A stretch of DNA of 64,000 nucleotides, taken from Bradysia coprophila. Its lineage: Eukaryota > Arthropoda > Insecta > Diptera > Sciaridae. Both the position numbers and the translations under genes were made by a program. The stretch is from NCBI RefSeq assembly GCF_014529535.1, contig NW_023503501.1:3168150-3232149 (forward strand). The letters run 5' to 3'. Shown in pieces: positions 58,285-64,000 of this stretch (positions are counted from its first letter, which is position 1; each line of letters begins with the position of its first letter). The notes under the pieces were generated by a model. It worked only from the letters and a program-made list of their open reading frames with translations. It made no database searches and was not told the DNA's origin.

Positions 58285-59497
58285 TAGGGTGGGTCGAATT
58301 TTACATTTAAATATTTTATGCCTGACCCGCTTGCATTCAGGATGGTCCAGAGAATCATTTTTTCGGAAGAAACATTTTTTTTCATTTTGAAATTTCAGCA
58401 TGAATTTGCTTCAGCTGATCCAGAAAAACAATCAAAACTCTTACTGCATCTTTATACGGTTGTATCACTACCGCGCGCGTGCGTTTGGCAGCCTCAACCG
58501 TATAAAAAGTTCTGATTGAATATGTAGAAAAACAGCTGAAGCTTTATGCTGAAAATTCACTGCCTCTGACTGTACGTATCGCTCAATGATTTCCCTGACA
58601 TGCGTGAGGTGTAGCATTACTATATTGACTAGAGTCAATAGCTGAATAATGTAGCTTTAAACTGACGGTAGCATGTTGGAGGTCGAGGTCTCCATTCGGA
58701 CAGTGTATGTCAGTTTGTCAGTGAGTTTTGACCATGAATGTTCGTAAAATAATTTCGACTTTTGGATCCAGTCGGCAAATCATGACATCTAAAGGATGTC
58801 TGTGCTATGCCGGAAAATGTACAACCATCACAATTTTTAAGCGACTTCTTGTTTCCTTCGTCCCGCTCGTTCTACATTGTTACATGTTAATACGATTCGC
58901 GTTGACATTCGGGCTTACTGTTTTTCTATGAGCACGTGTAGGGCGCGACAACTGGTTTAACATACCCAGCATACAAGTGTGTAATTTATTGATGGAAGTG
59001 TGGAACTTACAGAAACAATCGAGCTAACCGAATTGAGTTCAGTATAATCTCATAGAGAATCTTAGGCAGGTAAGTTTCTTGAAATTGCTCTAACCTGTTA
59101 CAGAAGGCAAGCATAATGACCAGTATTATTATCGGGTCCATTACTATCATCGATCAAAGGATTTTTAATGGATTGATTTCAATTTGAAATTTTCAAATCT
59201 AGTACTTTAATTTTTTTAACATGCATTTAGCTACACAAAGGACGATATTACCCAGAGCTTGTCATTATTTTTCTCGTCGTTATCGATAACAGATGAATAG
59301 GCGCGAGTGACATGTCAAAAATACTCGACTGATTCCGAATCGCTCTACGACACTGGAAATCAAAATTGTTCTTGAGGCAAGGGAAAAATATATAAAAAAC
59401 AGTTTCTTCCGTAAAAGATTCTCTGGACCATCCTGAATGCAAGCGGCGATCAGGCGCATTTTGAAATAAAATAAAATGTAAAATTCGACCCACCCTA
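58285..59497. mobile_element. About 1.2-kb foldback element with GGGTGGGTCGAA ends and TA target
   Basis: TA plus GGGTGGGTCGAATTTTACAT on the left answers ATGTAAAATTCGACCCACCC plus TA on the right. The arms continue with GCTTGCATTCAGGATGGTCC and CAGAGAATC on the left and GATTCTCTGGACCATCCTGA plus ATGCAAGC on the right. Inside are a smaller foldback at 58396-58551 (ends CAGCATGAATTTGCTTCAGC and GCTGAAGCTTTATGCTG) and the repeat 59091-59319. A TA duplication would suit a Tc1/mariner-type element, but no transposase is present. Confidence 0.75.
59091..59319. repeat. AACCTGTTACAGA dispersed repeat, copy 2
   Basis: Parallel to 26795-26980 with shared blocks in the same order. It lies inside the larger foldback element at 58285-59497. 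Confidence 0.7.
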
Positions 59498-60450
59498 AGC
59501 GTTTACTGTGTTTTGTGTTACCGTTTTGAGCCTCGGTATCAGATTAAAGTCATTTCTTTTGTTGCGGTTCGAGACAACCTTTTTGTGTGGAATGGTTTTC
59601 CGACAGTTTATGTGTTTCACATAAAAAAAACGAAACAACAACACCCAATTTTGACCAGTTAAATATTTTCGTGCGGGTCGAATTATCACTTTTCACTTGT
59701 TTGAAATTAAATTCTTTTTTTTTTTTTTGTTTTGTTTACATTTCATTATTGGATTTTCACATTAATAATCTTTGTGTTTTTTTTATTATTTTTTGCTTTT
59801 TAGAAATATATGAACACACGTTTACATAATCGATAAATGAAAAATACATAAGTTTTACACGAGAATTTATAAAAGAAATGAAATAATTTTTGTTTAATTC
59901 AATTCTTATGTTTCAATTTTCTTCTTGGGTTTCTTTTTCTTATTTTTCTTTATTTTTCTTATTTTAAGTTTGTTTTACGAAGTAAGCATCACACGCTGAC
60001 TAATTGATAGTTTTAGGTTCGAAAATCAAAAGTTGAAATGAAATGAAATTTACAGAACAAAAATTTTGATAGGCGATAATAGAACGATTATGGTGTACTG
60101 TACTTGTTTTGAGACCGAAAATGTCGGTCCTTCATCAAACTTCTACACAGACAGACACACAATTTACAAATTAATAAAATCCTACAACAACATTTCATGT
60201 TGGAGAGCCGTTTGTTTAAGTTTCGTTTTCCATTTCTTTATTAAAATAAATCAACCGAAACTAACGAAGCTCTAGTATCATCATTTAGTCCGAAATTTGC
60301 AGAAACAATTGGTAAATTATTGATTATTAATGTATTTGTGTTATTAATGTTATTGTTTAAATTATTATTTAGATTGGAACAGCCCATTGATGGCGGTGGT
60401 GGTCGCACGGGCAACGGCAACATCACGTTTGATAATGTTAAAAATTTGTT
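59498..60450. other. 3' untranslated region and downstream flank of roadkill
   Basis: Lies just after the roadkill stop on the minus strand. AATAAA-type signals on that strand occur (for example near 60238). The end of the transcript was not fixed. Confidence 0.4.
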
Positions 60451-63330
<2,880 letters not shown>

Positions 63331-64000
63331 CTGGAAATTAAAAGAGAAGCAAATGTTCAAAAATAAATTCGAAATAGAGATGTGTGCAGTCTCCACCCAC
63401 AGGATATGAAATAAAATCACGCAGCGAGAGATATATAACTCTCCCTAGTTACAACTGTAAAAATCAACCCTCACATCATAGAACAGGGTAAGCTACATAA
63501 TATGTGTACAATGTGCATATTATACAGAGATGTTTACTGTGTACTGTGCCCTTGTTAAATCTTCACGTAAAAAAAACATTTTACAGTTTTTGGAACGTCT
63601 TTGAGACAAACAAAAATTGGCAAGGTAGACATTTAACCATTTATGACCTTTGCAACAACAGGACAATTATCTGAATAAAACATTTTAATGAACATTTACC
63701 GTGTGTCAACATTATGTTTTACAATAATAGCTAACGCATACTACCGACTCGTTCTCTTCATCATCAAACTGCTATAGCACACGCACAAGACAGTTTAATA
63801 TCGATGGCATAGGTGTAAGCAAATATTTATTGGTTTCATTTCTTTCACATATATATTCGGTACATGCGTGAATGTACAAAAAAATTGATTGAATTCGATG
63901 ATTTTCGTAGAAAAATACATTTATTGTGCACAGTATAGTAGAGGAATTGCGTCACAACCATACACTGACATTATAACTCTTTTATTTTGTGGTCGAAATG
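63331..64000. other. Roadkill intron, no exon seen
   Basis: Sequence upstream of the first in-window rdx exon on the minus strand. The coding piece that usually precedes the [10 protein letters not shown] exon was not found before the window edge. Confidence 0.5.

Overview
The window looks like nuclear DNA of an insect, most likely a fly in the broad sense (Diptera). The DNA is AT-rich. Genes are split by short GT-AG introns (54-100 bp is typical), and AATAAA signals lie downstream of several genes. The proteins include a close match to Drosophila roadkill, a relative of follicle cell protein 3C and a DUF1091 secreted protein. Transposon relics fill most of the rest. No bacterial-type operons, rRNA, tRNA or CRISPR were seen. 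Placing it below Diptera is not possible from the sequence alone.

Layout. 1-28.9 kb is gene-poor: a retroelement 3' relic (3-360), a non-LTR RNase H relic (14.2-14.6 kb), one unidentified possible terminal exon (18.4-18.5 kb, minus), and many short inverted-repeat (foldback/MITE) elements, several with 8-bp target duplications typical of hAT transposition. 28.9-31.8 kb (+) is an 11-exon SLC23 nucleobase/ascorbate transporter. 34.5-35.2 kb is a tandem array of ACGATATTATCG-type palindromes. Directly after it, 35.3-37.2 kb (+) holds a complete piggyBac transposase reading frame once two 54-bp introns are removed. A TTAA-flanked foldback element follows at 37.7-38.1 kb. 38.9-39.4 kb (+) is a small secreted Fcp3C-like protein. 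43.9-45.3 kb (-) is a complete six-exon taspase 1. 48.9-49.5 kb (+) is a three-exon Tctex1-domain dynein light chain. 52.8-53.7 kb (-) is a two-exon DUF1091 secreted protein. 54.7-56.4 kb is a broken RTE-clade retrotransposon nested inside a foldback repeat. 60.4-63.3 kb (-) is the 3' part (MATH, BTB, BACK) of roadkill/SPOP; its 5' exons lie beyond the window.

The host genes are unrelated in function: transport, proteolytic processing, the dynein motor, a secreted protein, ubiquitin-ligase adaptor. They do not form a cluster with a shared job. The striking theme is mobile DNA: at least five hAT-like non-autonomous insertions with near-perfect 8-bp duplications, nested insertions, and an apparently intact intron-bearing piggyBac transposase next to a palindrome array and a TTAA element. 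Exon boundaries were read by eye from splice consensus and protein continuity.
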